From: Paenibacillus peoriae | GTDB taxonomy: Bacteria > Bacillota > Bacilli > Paenibacillales > Paenibacillaceae | Length of the DNA: 64,000 nucleotides | Direction: 5' to 3' | NCBI RefSeq assembly: GCF_022531965.1 | Contig: NZ_CP092831.1 | Location: 2,861,001-2,925,000, forward strand | Part shown: positions 1 through 9,800 of the stretch, one piece after another | Numbering within the stretch: the stretch's first letter is position 1 | Layout of the letters: the number at the start of each line of letters is the position of its first letter | Translations under genes and position numbers: made by a program | The notes under the pieces: generated by a model | Databases searched by the model: none | What the model was told of the DNA's origin: nothing | What the model saw: only the letters and a program-made list of their open reading frames with translations

Positions 1-744
1 ATACGGAACGAAAGAGCGGATGCATCGTATGTGCATCTTTTTCAATTGGAGAAATATCCCTGGATTTTGAATGAAAGACAAATATATAGGTTTTTTTACA
101 AGATAGCAGAATTTATTGGACATGGAGATAAAAAAGGGAAGGCTCATGGTTACAGACACTATCTCATAACTCACATTGCAATCGAAACCGGGAACAGTGA
201 GTTAGCACGACTTGCTGCAGGTCATGAAAATCAAACCATGCTGAATCGATACTTACGAAGTAATCTCTCCCGTCAAGCATTGTTATTTGCTACTATTAAG
301 AAATATCAGGATGGTGAGATTGCGGGACGGTTTATTTGGCGAATCTTCGAAGCACTTGCCAGCGAACAAACTGAGCCTGACGAATTGATAAAAGCTTTGG
401 GATCTGAAGAGCTATCTTTAGATGAATTCTTTGCAAAATTCGGGCTTCCAGCTCCTACAGGTGTAGGAAGATGTTTAATACAGAGGGCTTGCCTTTTTGA
501 GGCAAAGTGTTTTTCCTGTCATCATTTCGCCATACGAAAAAGTGAAGCAGCACAGGCATTTCATACTTTGGCCAGATTAACCAAGGACATGTGGAACATG
601 ATGCGAGGCAGTCGGGATTTTACAACCAAAAACGCCAAGGCGGCCGGATTAGCTACGCAAATAGCGTTGCTTGGGGACATGATTCGGCATTTCGGCTATA
701 GTGACGAACAGATTCAAATAGAGGTTATCAGTCGACTAGTCTGA
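1..744 (+). CDS. Tyrosine recombinase, C-terminal part (TnpA-like), cut by window edge
   Basis: The reading frame is open to base 1, so the gene starts outside the window; a GTG at 31 is only an internal possibility. The visible part carries the C-terminal catalytic half of a tyrosine recombinase: an H-G-Y-R box near 145-156, then A-A-G-H and a tyrosine in N-R-Y-L about ten residues later. After the catalytic part comes a Cys/His cluster (C-L-F-E-A-K-C-F-S-C-H-H) that could bind zinc. It is followed after 25 bp by a second, larger recombinase and then a small coiled-coil protein. This order is that of the Tn554 transposition genes tnpA-tnpB-tnpC, which work together on site-specific insertion. 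The family is clear; assignment to Tn554 rather than another multi-recombinase element is inferred from gene order. Confidence 0.7.
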   Translation: MRNERADASYVHLFQLEKYPWILNERQIYRFFYKIAEFIGHGDKKGKAHGYRHYLITHIAIETGNSELARLAAGHENQTMLNRYLRSNLSRQALLFATIKKYQDGEIAGRFIWRIFEALASEQTEPDELIKALGSEELSLDEFFAKFGLPAPTGVGRCLIQRACLFEAKCFSCHHFAIRKSEAAQAFHTLARLTKDMWNMMRGSRDFTTKNAKAAGLATQIALLGDMIRHFGYSDEQIQIEVISRLV

Positions 745-769
745 GCTTAGATTGGAAAGAGGTGAAATC

Positions 770-3145
770 GTGTCGCAAATATTAGCTTGGCAATCCCTGA
801 GATTTGGACCCATTACTGTAAGGCGAAAGGGACAATTCGAGAGTAGAGAGCATCTGACAAGATCGGAGTATGAACAATACAGATCGGCAGAGACTTGGGG
901 ACGGGTTGAACCTATTTTATCAAGCTCCTTAACGGATTTGGTACAACCCACAATATTTTTCAAGTTACCCGGCACCCAAAGAGATTACGTATTACTGCTT
1001 GCCTTTTTACAACGGATCAGTTTGCCTTTAGAGATCGTATTTCCAACCAAGACCGAATTCAATAAATTTCCTTTTCCCGAGTTACCGAATTTTGAGTACT
1101 TTGATGCGCTTTACGATAAATACTATCCGGTATTGTATCCGATGGATAGCGAAAAACAACTACAAAAGGCAAAGAAAAGGATTCCTTTGCTTCGAACTGT
1201 AGTTTGCTTATGGTTCGCAGGTTACGCCCTTAAGGAAGGGTTAGAGGGTAATCATATTATTACTTCCTCTGTATTAGCAAAAGCAAGTAAGATCGCTAAA
1301 TATCATAGAAGTAGTTTAACCCTCCTAGGTAAGATGTTAGCTAAAGAAACAGATTCCTTGATTGAAAATAAACCGGTCATACCTTGCGATGAAGCGGAAA
1401 GAAGTGTCTGGATAGCCGCGGGAATATATCCAACCCAAACGCCGTTTGAGGAGAGTCTCTATACCTTTGCATTTTCTTACTTGAGGCAACGTGTGAATAA
1501 TTCAATAACTGATGATTATTACGACGATGAAGGAAATTTACTTTTCAGATACGGTAAAAAAACTATCAGCATAAATTATTGGAAAGCGATAGTCAAGTAC
1601 ATCCGGTATTTTGCAATCAAATGTCGATCAAAAGGTCTTACTGACATAAGCGAGAATTCAATATCAGAAGTATACACAGAGATTTTTGGCCAGATGAAGG
1701 GACAAGAAGATAAGACGTTTTTCCGAGTGGCGCTTCGACATTGGCTTAGGTGGCTTATAAGAACTACAAATGCTTCATACAACATAGAACGGATTATGCC
1801 AAGACCTAGACGTGTTATGTCAAAAGATCATGGACGAGTATTTAGTATGTCCAAAGCTTATATTCTTGTGCAGACCTTAATGAACGATCAAACTCCTTTA
1901 ATTAACGAGAACATTCTGATGGACTTTCGTCATAGGCGGGCTTGCCTGTTGATGTTATCAACTGCAGCAAGGCCTCATGAAATAGTTAATTTGCTTCAGA
2001 ATGCTTTATTTATAGATTCGCAGGATAATTCCTGGATTCGTTTTCACAAAACCAAGACCATTCGCAATCAACCCGATCGAAACGGCTATGAATGGGTTCA
2101 TCACGCTCTAGTGAAGAGCGATGCTGCAAGATGGTTTAACGAATTGATTCATTTTGCCCCATCAGAACCTATATTTTTTCCAAGAGAGTGGGGTGGGGAT
2201 GGCCTTACGGAACTTCGTTTACTGGCTTCAAAACATAATGATGGCCCTATACGAACTAGCGGACTGTATAATTTTTTAACTCGCAATCAATCGAAGTTAT
2301 GGCCTGAACTTAGGAAGCCATATTTCACACCCCATAATCTAAGAGCGCTCCATCTTACTTATCGGCGTATCTTAGGAGACAATGATGAGCTACTAGAGAG
2401 GCAGGCAGGACATAGTCATCCTTCCTCAAAAAAGCCTTATACGGAAACAATGCCTGCAGAAGAAGTTGCAAAGTTTGGTCATCTACTTCAAAAAGGCGTT
2501 TGGAGAAAGAAACCGGAAGGGGAGGATGCTGATAAGACAGAAGGGGCTGGAATTTCGTCTACTGAATATGTAGCCATTGATGAGATAACCGAAATTTCAT
2601 CTAAGTTTGAGGTCACGCCTCAAAAGCTAGATGAAGCATATAAATTAACCCAGAAAATTATAGAGGAATCACCACGTTTCCAAGGTAAAGTTATTGATTT
2701 GGAAGATGAGTTACACGAGGTTAACGTAGGTGGTTATACGCATAATTGTAATGCACATGTCTTGCTAAACTGTGGTCATACACCCGGGCATTGTAGAGCA
2801 TGTGATGATTATAGTCCTGATGAGGGTACAGAAGATGCGCACAAGGCCGACATATTTCGTGAAATGTTGCATTATTACTATTGTCTCGATGCAGAGAAAA
2901 ATTTCAAGTCCACAGGACAACGAAAAATGGTTTTTCAGAAGGCTGAGGATATAAAGGAACGGTTGAACAAAACAGAAAGAAGTCTCTGGGTAAATAAATT
3001 TAAAATGCCGCCAAATGAGGCGAAAAAACTGCATTCATTGCTCTTTGAGAAAGCAAAGGCATACTTTCGTGAACAGTCTAAAGAGAAGCCTAATCCAACT
3101 AATGCAGAAGTGCTTTGTTATATTTTAAGTGGGGAGGTAAAGTAA
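770..3145 (+). CDS. Large tyrosine recombinase (TnpB-like)
   Basis: A protein of about 791 aa. I place the start at GTG 770 because AAAGAGGTG lies just upstream at a good distance; an in-frame TTG at 752 has no such site. The C-terminal half carries the tyrosine recombinase set: an arginine in A-A-R-P-H-E-I, then H-N-L-R (HxxR), A-G-H, and a tyrosine in K-P-Y-T-E. Beyond the catalytic domain is a Cys/His-rich stretch (C-N-A-H, N-C-G-H, C-R-A-C) that probably binds zinc, and a basic tail. It is larger than Tn554 TnpB (about 630 aa). It ends 1 bp before the next gene, so the three genes are almost certainly one transcript. It looks intact, and it would cut and join DNA at the element ends. Confidence 0.75.
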   Translation: MSQILAWQSLRFGPITVRRKGQFESREHLTRSEYEQYRSAETWGRVEPILSSSLTDLVQPTIFFKLPGTQRDYVLLLAFLQRISLPLEIVFPTKTEFNKFPFPELPNFEYFDALYDKYYPVLYPMDSEKQLQKAKKRIPLLRTVVCLWFAGYALKEGLEGNHIITSSVLAKASKIAKYHRSSLTLLGKMLAKETDSLIENKPVIPCDEAERSVWIAAGIYPTQTPFEESLYTFAFSYLRQRVNNSITDDYYDDEGNLLFRYGKKTISINYWKAIVKYIRYFAIKCRSKGLTDISENSISEVYTEIFGQMKGQEDKTFFRVALRHWLRWLIRTTNASYNIERIMPRPRRVMSKDHGRVFSMSKAYILVQTLMNDQTPLINENILMDFRHRRACLLMLSTAARPHEIVNLLQNALFIDSQDNSWIRFHKTKTIRNQPDRNGYEWVHHALVKSDAARWFNELIHFAPSEPIFFPREWGGDGLTELRLLASKHNDGPIRTSGLYNFLTRNQSKLWPELRKPYFTPHNLRALHLTYRRILGDNDELLERQAGHSHPSSKKPYTETMPAEEVAKFGHLLQKGVWRKKPEGEDADKTEGAGISSTEYVAIDEITEISSKFEVTPQKLDEAYKLTQKIIEESPRFQGKVIDLEDELHEVNVGGYTHNCNAHVLLNCGHTPGHCRACDDYSPDEGTEDAHKADIFREMLHYYYCLDAEKNFKSTGQRKMVFQKAEDIKERLNKTERSLWVNKFKMPPNEAKKLHSLLFEKAKAYFREQSKEKPNPTNAEVLCYILSGEVK

Positions 3146-3146
3146 A

Positions 3147-3611
3147 TTGGCTCGTCCGGTTTCTTTCAGTAGCAGCGACTTGGCATGGGAATGTGCACAA
3201 GTAAAAAGAAAGCTTTTAAATGATGTCAAAAAGGGGCGATTATCGCGTCTTTCAAAATCAGATGTGTACGATATGATTGCAAAACGCCCGCGAATCAGAT
3301 TGAAAAGCTCGCGAATCAGATTGAAAAGCTCGCGAATGTTGTGGACGGGTTCCTATAAGGAATATTTGGAAAAATGGTTCACCAAATTGAATGAGGAAAT
3401 ACAATTAATCCTAGACTCGGCCTCTGAAGGAGAACCAACGATTACAAGTCCTGAGATTGTAGCCCAGGAGCACCGGGAATTGCAAGCCAAGGTTACTCAT
3501 TTAACACAGCTTATAAGTACGTATAAAGATGCTTTGGACGAATTACGCATAGAGAACGGACAGTACCGAGAATTAATCAGCCAGCGTTTCGGAGATATTG
3601 ACTTATTCTAA
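3147..3611 (+). CDS. Small coiled-coil transposition accessory protein (TnpC-like)
   Basis: A 154-aa protein starting at TTG 3147, with GGGGAGGT 5-12 bases upstream. Basic N-terminal half; the C-terminal half (about residues 105-150) has hydrophobic heptads typical of a coiled coil. Its place directly behind two tyrosine recombinases matches Tn554 tnpC, which affects orientation and frequency of insertion. I rely on position, size and predicted shape rather than on a motif. Residues about 49-62 are a perfect 7-residue tandem repeat produced by a 21-bp DNA duplication, which is odd for a conserved region and may be a slip that damaged the protein. Confidence 0.5.
   Translation: MARPVSFSSSDLAWECAQVKRKLLNDVKKGRLSRLSKSDVYDMIAKRPRIRLKSSRIRLKSSRMLWTGSYKEYLEKWFTKLNEEIQLILDSASEGEPTITSPEIVAQEHRELQAKVTHLTQLISTYKDALDELRIENGQYRELISQRFGDIDLF
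3289..3330. repeat. 21-bp perfect tandem duplication inside the tnpC-like gene
   Basis: The unit CGCGAATCAGATTGAAAAGCT occurs twice in a row and a third copy begins (CGCGAAT). It keeps the reading frame and adds R-I-R-L-K-S-S twice. Read in another frame the same DNA gives a classic coiled-coil heptad (N-Q-I-E-K-L-A), but that frame stops at once downstream, so the frame used by the gene is the one open on both sides. Confidence 0.9.
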
Positions 3612-3965
3612 TGATCCTGAATGTCCCGTGTACTGATACCCTTCGCATACATATGTGCTCCTCAATGCCGGTCACATTCGTTTGATTTTTCTTCACGACT
3701 ACAGGTTCAAATTCTACATCACCGTATTCGGAGGTTACGGTTTTCTTACTGTTGTAGCCGTCGCGGCTGTTTCTCGTTTGTTTGTTTTTACATCATGTTT
3801 CTCATAACCGGGATGCGTATCCAGTTCGGCTTCTAATGCTTCTTGAAGTACATCTGCAAATAATTCCTTTAATGTCCATTGAATATCTTCTGCCGATTGA
3901 AAATTATGCTCTTTTACGAATTGACGTAATTCTTGTTTTGACAATAATCCGCTTCAGGTCACCAT
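3611..3965 (-). pseudogene. IS256-family (Mutator) transposase remnant
   Basis: Reading leftwards from about 3965, an ATG behind GGAGGA opens a frame that meets TGA after three codons and then continues as the typical N-terminus of IS256 transposases: K-E-H-N-F-Q-S-A-E-D-I, then L-K-E-L-F-A-D and L-E-A-E-L-D. After a frameshift near 3760 the family sequence resumes (R-D-G-Y-N-S-K-K-T-V, then E-F-E-P-V-V-V-K-K). A second shift near 3640 gives M-Y-A-K-G-I-S-T-R-D-I-Q. The rest of the roughly 390-aa protein, including the DDE catalytic core, is gone. This is a dead 5' fragment. Confidence 0.72.
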
Positions 3966-4047
3966 GTGCTTATTCCTCCAACTTTGATCTAGTAGTCAGT
4001 ATTGACAAATTTATCTCAGTTGAAGTAAAGATTATGTCCAAACTAAA

Positions 4048-4554
4048 TTGTTACTTCAAGCCTTGTACGGAATTGAATTACAAATGGGTGAATCTCTCCC
4101 GGAGCGACTATTCTTTGGTGTGACGGTTCACTCGCAATTAATGAAAGCAGGCCGCGTGATAGATTTGAGGGCTGAACGCATTCTTATCATTGGAAATAAA
4201 ACTGTATTTCATGAATATATCCAATCGTTATCGAGAATTGGTAATTTGTTAGAGAAGAAGATCATTGTTGTTTATCTTGGAAGTTTTCCAGGACCGGATA
4301 AACGATTTTTTCTTCGGCAAATCCAAGATAAATTTGATAAAAATGGTCTTCAGATTGAAGTTCAGTTTTGGGGCGACATCGATTGGGGAGGGTTCCAAAT
4401 ATTCCGGCATTTGCAAAAATCAGTGTTTCCACAACTACGACCCTATCGTATGGATAAGACTACTTTCCATCAGCATTTGGATTGGGCAGAAACCTTCACT
4501 GCAGATTATCAAGTCAAATTGGAGCAGCTACTGGAAAACACGGATAATTCCTAG
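4048..4554 (+). pseudogene. C-terminal fragment resembling Wadjet JetD (DUF2220 TOPRIM-like domain)
   Basis: About 168 aa that read like the C-terminal TOPRIM-type domain of JetD, the nuclease subunit of the Wadjet anti-plasmid system. The diagnostic stretch is W-G-D-I-D-W-G-G-F-Q-I (Asp110 and Asp112 in this frame), followed by a Met-Asp-Lys-Thr-Thr-Phe segment. The upstream strand that in the family carries a conserved Glu-Asn pair reads I-I-G-N-K-T-V-F here: the acidic residue is Gly49 (GGA, one base from GAA). The N-terminal half is absent and there is no JetA, JetB or JetC nearby, so this is a remnant. It sits directly behind an IS256 remnant and a Tn554-like element. Family assignment is by eye; DUF2399-type proteins are an alternative. 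Confidence 0.55.
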
Positions 4555-4702
4555 TTTCACGGATTAATTCGAGAGATGTTGTGTACGGGCAAGCGTTTAG
4601 AGCAAGAAGCTATACTATTATAAACTGTATTTCAGCCACTGGTTGTTGCCGAATTCTATAAGATTCGTGGTAATACTTTGTATTGACAGTGTATTTCACA
4701 AT

Positions 4703-4727
4703 AGCCGCGACTTTTGCGGCTTTTTTC
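4703..4727 (+). terminator. Rho-independent terminator
   Basis: AGCCGC pairs with GCGGCT around a 7-base loop, followed directly by a T run. It would end any transcript from the recombinase/JetD-like side. Confidence 0.7.
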
Positions 4728-4998
4728 ATTTATTGTTATTAGTTGTTTTCTTGGACTGGGACAAAAATCAAAATTGAGCCTTCTATTTTTACCATAAAAA
4801 TGCAAGTAAATCCGTAACTGGCCGATCAAGGAAACAAGGTTGTTACCAGGTTGGTGTAGAGCAAGGTAACGTCTGGGTATCTTGGCGGCTTATTTAAATG
4901 GGGGATGAAGAGCCAGTTGCAGACTACATTCTCAGTTCCCGGCTACAGCAAGCGATCAAAGCGTGATCGTGTGCTGACACCGGCGGTTACTCCTATTC

Positions 4999-5406
4999 GT
5001 GGTTGGTGGAAATTTCTCTTACGGGGTCACCGCTTGCGGCATGTTGTTAATCGGGGTCGGGACCGGTTTATTCCTTACCCCCAATACGACGGAGATCATG
5101 TCAAGCGTTCCAGAGCAAAGCCGCGGGGTGGCGAATGGACTGCGGTCCATGCTATATAACTTGGGTCAAGTGCTGAGTACGGCTCTTTCTTTAACCATCG
5201 TCGGCGCAGCGCTGCCAGCCCACCTGAAGAACGTGCTGTATTCCGGAAAGAACAATGTGATTTCTGCCGTTGATTTTGCTTTCGTCATTCACGGTTACCG
5301 CTGGGTCATCATCGCACTAATAGGGACTTCTCTACTCGCTCTTGCTGCCTCGTGGTTCCGTCCGCAACAGAAAAAAGCTTACGAAAGCTCTTCAGCGGCC
5401 TCTTGA
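4999..5406 (+). pseudogene. C-terminal remnant of a DHA2-type (14-TM) MFS drug exporter
   Basis: The frame from 4999 encodes the last three or four membrane segments of an EmrB/QacA-type transporter. Visible are G-V-G-T-G-L-F-L-T-P-N, the conserved loop P-E-Q-S-R-G-V-A-N-G-L-R, and a last helix (A-L-I-G-T-S-L-L-A-L-A-A) with a basic tail. About 135 of the usual 470-500 residues remain, with no start of its own, so it is a 5'-deleted pseudogene. The DNA here is visibly GC-richer than its neighbours. It lies just upstream of the biosynthetic operon and could be what is left of its exporter, but that is a guess. Confidence 0.65.
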
Positions 5407-5677
5407 CTTTGACGCATTGATGCCGCGTCAATCCGTCCGATCCTCATCGATCGGTCCTGCGGCTGCCGCCATAACCCCAGCGCGTCCGGTAAGCCCAAAC
5501 TTCTGGAGCTAGCGATATATATCCGGCGGGTAGTGGAGCGTTGACGATAATATTGCTTACCAACCTGTAACTAAAGAAGTTTTTATTAGAAGGATACCTT
5601 TTTACTTCTACAAACCCGATACACCTCAAAAAATGTAGGTGGCTTCCTTGCTATAATACGTTGCTCTCATTTTAAGA
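5407..5677. other. Gene-free stretch with one hairpin
   Basis: No coding signal recognised. TTGACGC and GCGTCAA form a 7-bp hairpin just after the exporter tail (about 5410-5433) without a T run. A TATAAT at 5652-5657 is a possible -10 box, but no convincing -35 stands in front of it. Confidence 0.4.
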
Positions 5678-5754
5678 TTTCCAGCCTGATAAAAATTTCA
5701 AGTAAAGTAGAACTTATGACCTATTGGAATTATTTTCATATTACTGTATTATCA
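5678..5754 (+). repeat. 77-bp imperfect direct repeat, upstream copy
   Basis: Starts TTTCCAGCCTGAT and runs through AAAGTAGAAC and CCTATTGGAATTATTT to TATTATCA. A second copy in the same orientation lies at 43767-43844, behind the operon and ahead of the secreted-protein gene; I count roughly five in six bases identical. The core TATTGGAATTATTT is fully shared. It is either a shared control element or a scar of the event that placed the operon here. Confidence 0.8.
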
Positions 5755-5766
5755 TTGAGTGTAAAC

Positions 5767-5898
5767 ATGATCGATCAGGACTTTTTAAAAGAACACATAA
5801 AGGATAAATACGGATACGAAAGACTCATCACTTATTTCTCAAGACATGAAGTAATTGGGGAAGAAATTTTTCCGTATCTTGGTACTGCCATTCACTAA
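5767..5898 (+). CDS. Unrecognised 43-residue reading frame at a junction
   Basis: Opens with ATG 5767 and reads M-I-D-Q-D-F-L-K-E-H-I-K, then K-Y-G-Y-E-R-L-I-T-Y-F-S and E-E-I-F-P-Y-L-G, ending at 5898. The composition is that of a real soluble protein rather than random sequence, but I do not recognise the family and no good ribosome site precedes it. It abuts the point where the aminotransferase homology begins in another frame. It is best read as the 5' scrap of some other gene joined to a truncated one. Confidence 0.25.
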   Translation: MIDQDFLKEHIKDKYGYERLITYFSRHEVIGEEIFPYLGTAIH

Positions 5899-6805
5899 AC
5901 GGACTGGTATATTTGCGTTTATGGGAGGATTTCACGGAATGTCGCTGGGGAGTCTGGCTGTTACCAGCAACATTCAGAAAAGATCTTCCTCCGGCATAGC
6001 ATTATCCGATGTTACCTTTTTCCCATACTCCGAGAGTCCAATTGACTCATTCGATACTATTGAATACATGGAAGCCGTTCTAAACGACGGTCACTCGGGA
6101 ATCGAAAAACCGGCGGCTATTATATTTGAAACCATTCAGGCGGAAGGCGGCGTAAATATAGCTTCACCCGAATGGATGCTCAGGCTGAGGGAACTTAGCG
6201 ACAGACACGGTATTCTACTGATTTGCGATGACATTCAGGTTGGCTGCGGACGCACCGGACCGTTCTTTTCATTTGAACGTGCCGGGATGATCCCTGATAT
6301 TGTACTGCTTTCCAAGTCAATCAGCGGGTATGGCCTTCCCATGTCTATTCTGCTGATGAAACCGGAACTTGATGTCTGGAAGCCTGGTGAGCATAACGGT
6401 ACGTTCCGGGGAAACCAGCTTGCTTTCATTGGAGCTACAGCTGCGTTGGAATATTGGGAAATGAATAATTTGGAACAGTCTGTGAAATATAAGGAAGCAT
6501 TTGTAAGAGAATATTTAACCAAGCAGATTTTGTCATTACATAAGGGCCTGACCATTCGGGGTGCAGGTTTGATTTGGGGTATTGATTTTTCCAATGTGGA
6601 GGATGAGCGAATCACGCAAAAAGTAGTAGAGGAATGTTACCAAAACGGTTTAATCATCGAAAGCGCAGGAAGAAAAGACAGTGTTATAAAACTTATGCCT
6701 CCGTTAACCATCGAGCTTGAACTTTTGCAGCAGGGTTGTTCAATTATCAGACAAGCTATTCAAGAGAATATAAATAAAGTATTGGAGGTCGAAAGTTATG
6801 GATAA
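5855..6805 (+). pseudogene. Diaminobutyrate--2-oxoglutarate aminotransferase, N-truncated (EctB-like)
   Basis: A class III PLP aminotransferase of the EctB / DABA-aminotransferase type, which makes L-2,4-diaminobutyrate from aspartate semialdehyde. Family sequence begins only at R-T-G-I-F-A-F (near 5899). It runs through G-G-F-H-G-M-S-L-G, I-C-D-D-I-Q-V-G-C-G-R-T-G (the Asp that holds the PLP ring nitrogen), the Schiff-base lysine in L-S-K-S-I-S-G-Y-G (Lys154 from TTG 5855), and G-E-H-N-G-T-F-R-G-N. Roughly the first 110 residues, including the phosphate-binding part, are missing, so activity is doubtful. Its last codons overlap the ATG of the PKS-NRPS gene by 8 bp, with GGAGG inside its end, so it was once the first gene of the operon. 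A product such as Dab would fit a cationic residue in the peptide. Confidence 0.8.
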
Positions 6806-9800
6806 AATCGCCATTATAGGAATAGGATGCCGTTTGCCAGGAGGAATAAGGGGGCCTGAGGAGTTCTGGGAAGCATTGACTGCGGGAAAAGATATGACTT
6901 CCGATTTACCCGAAGGCCGCTGGGATTTAGAAAAGTTTTATGATCCTGACAAATCAAAGCCAGGCAAGCATTACACCTGTCATGGTGGATTTTTAGATAA
7001 AATAGATGAGTTTGACCCTTTGTTTTTTGGTATTTCTCCAAGGGAAGCGGCCTTTCTTGATCCACAGCAAAGACTGATGCTGGAGACATCATGGGAAGCA
7101 ATGGAAGATGGAGGCTTGGATCCGGCCAAGCTAGCAGGAACCAATACCGGTGTCTTTGTAGCGGGCTTCACCCTTGACTATCAAGCAATACAATTTAAAA
7201 ACGAATCGGTTGAAAGTTTAGATACACATTCGGCAACGGGTATGATGATGACAATGTTGTCCAACAGGATTTCATATATATATGATTTCAGAGGTCCAAG
7301 TTTGTCTGTAGATACAGCGTGTTCGGGCTCTTTGGTTGCAACACACCTTGCATGCGGGAGTTTATTGAATAATGAATGTAATCTCGCAATAGCAGGCGGA
7401 GTAAGTGTTATAGCTACACCTGAGTATACCATAGCGGAAAGTAAGGGTGGTTTTTTATCTCCCGATGGACGGTGCAAAACTTTCGATTCCAGTGCAAACG
7501 GCTATGCAAGAGGAGAAGGAGCCGGCGTTGTGGTTTTAAAACGCCTGTCAGATGCTATCGAAGACGGAGATAGGATTTATGCCGTAATAAGTGGATCGGG
7601 TGTAAACCAGGACGGCCACACAGACGGGATTACTGTTCCAAACGGGCAGGCTCAGGAAAACTTAATGAAGGAGGTATACAAAAAGGCAGGAATATCACCT
7701 TCAGATATAACATATATTGAAGCTCACGGCACCGGCACTCCGGTTGGAGACCCTATTGAGGCTAATGCAATAGCACGAGTGGTTTCAACAGACAGGCCAA
7801 AAGATAAAAAGTGTATTGTCGGATCTGTTAAGACAAACATTGCCCACCTTGAGGCCGCTGCAGGAGTTGCCGCACTGATAAAAGCTTCACTAATCATAAA
7901 GCATAAGCAAATACCTCCACATCTGCACTTTAAGAATCCAAACCCTAAAATTCCCTTTGACGATTTATGTATACGAATTCCTCAGACCCTGGAGCCTTTG
8001 CCGCAACCCGCATTGGTTGGCATAAATTCATTCGGTTTTGGAGGAACAAATGCCCATATCCTCTTGGAGGAAGCTACAGATCTCCAAAAACAGGGTACTC
8101 CTGAAGTTAATGTAAATACCGGATGGCCATATATGATTCCCATATCTGCGCGCTCAGAAAAGGCGCTAAAAAACTATGCGCAAAAGTATGTTGATTTTAT
8201 TAATGGAAGTGGAGAAAGTATTTCTTTATATGATATTGGAAGCATGATGAGCAAAAAGCGCACCCATCATGACTATAGACTAGCGGTTTCGGCATCTTCA
8301 AAGGAAGAACTTGCAGGAAACCTGGAAGCGTATATTAAAGGACAAGCACGCCAGGGGATGTCTGCGGGAAATGTTGAGGCAGGAAAGTACAATAAAGCTG
8401 TTTTTGTATATACAGGTATGGGGCCCATATGGTGGGCTATGGGCAGACAGCTCCTTGAAAAAGACCCTGTGTTTAGAAATATGATAGAAAAATGCGATAA
8501 ACTTACACGTCAGTATGCTGGATGGTCTCTACTGGAGGAACTTCTCGCCGATGAGGAGAATTCACGTCTGGACCAGCCCCAGTTTGCTCAACCTGCCAAT
8601 TTTGCTGTTCAGGTGGGTTTGACTGAAGTATGGAAATCCTTGGGTATTATACCCCATGCGGTGGTAGGACACAGTGTTGGAGAAGTGGCTTCTACATATG
8701 TTGCAGGAATTTACAGCCTTGAAGATGCCATGTTGGTAAGTATTCACAGAAGCCGTGCACAGCAAAAAGCAGTAAACAAGGGCACAATGCTGGCGGTAGG
8801 TTTACCAGAAAAAGAAGTTGTGGCCCTGCTGGATGAGAACATAAAAGGTGTTTCAATGGCAGCAATCAATAGCCCAAATTCGGTAACTTTGTCAGGTGAT
8901 CCTGATGCCCTTGAGCAGATCCAAAAACAGTTGCAGGATAAGGGGGTTTTTGCGCGGCTTTTAAAGGTCAATGTAGCGTATCACAGTTACCAAATGGAAC
9001 CATATGAGCAGGAGCTATTGGAGGCATTAAAAGGAATAAAGTCCCAGCCTGCCGGGATACCGATATATTCCACGGTTACAGGGAAAATGCTGACGGGTAC
9101 AGAGTGTGATGGACATTACTGGTATAAAAATGTAAGAGAGCCGGTACGTTTTGAAGCAGCAATGTATGAAATGATTTCGTTGAATTATAACTTATTTATT
9201 GAGGTGGGCCCTCACCCTGTTTTAGCAGCTTCTATTTCTGATTGTCTGTCAGCTAAAAACGTTGAAGGTAAGAAGTTGTTCTCTATAAAAAGAAATGAAA
9301 ACGAACAGGTTTCAATACTGGAGAACTTAGGGAATCTATATGCACTGGGATACCCTATAGATTGGAACAAGATTTACCGGTACCAAGGTGAGTTTGTAAG
9401 TCTCCCTCTTTATCCATGGCAATGGGATAAATACTGGATGGAAACGCAGGAATCAAGTGAATTTAGGCAGGGAAAAAATAAGCACAAGTTTTTAGGACGC
9501 CGTTTGAAAACTTCCAGCCCTATATGGGAGATTGAACTTAATACTACCTATATGACGTATCTTTCTGATCATAAAATACAAGGTATAGAAGTTTTCCCCG
9601 GAGCAGGGTATGTAGAGCTGGGAATGGCTTGTGCCAGAAGCTATTTTGGAGAGGGTTTTTATACAGTTGAAGATATAAAGTTTGAAAATGCTTTATTTTT
9701 AAATCAAGGAGTATCACCTGTGGTGCAGGTGGTTTTGGATCCAAAAACCGCAAAATTCGAGATTTCAAGCAGGATACCGGGACAAGATAAGACTTGGACA

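Noticed and set aside
4898..4966. A 22-codon frame (M-G-D-E-E-P-V-A-D-Y) ahead of the exporter remnant
   Set aside because: No ribosome site, no recognisable family, and it ends before the exporter homology starts; too short to call.
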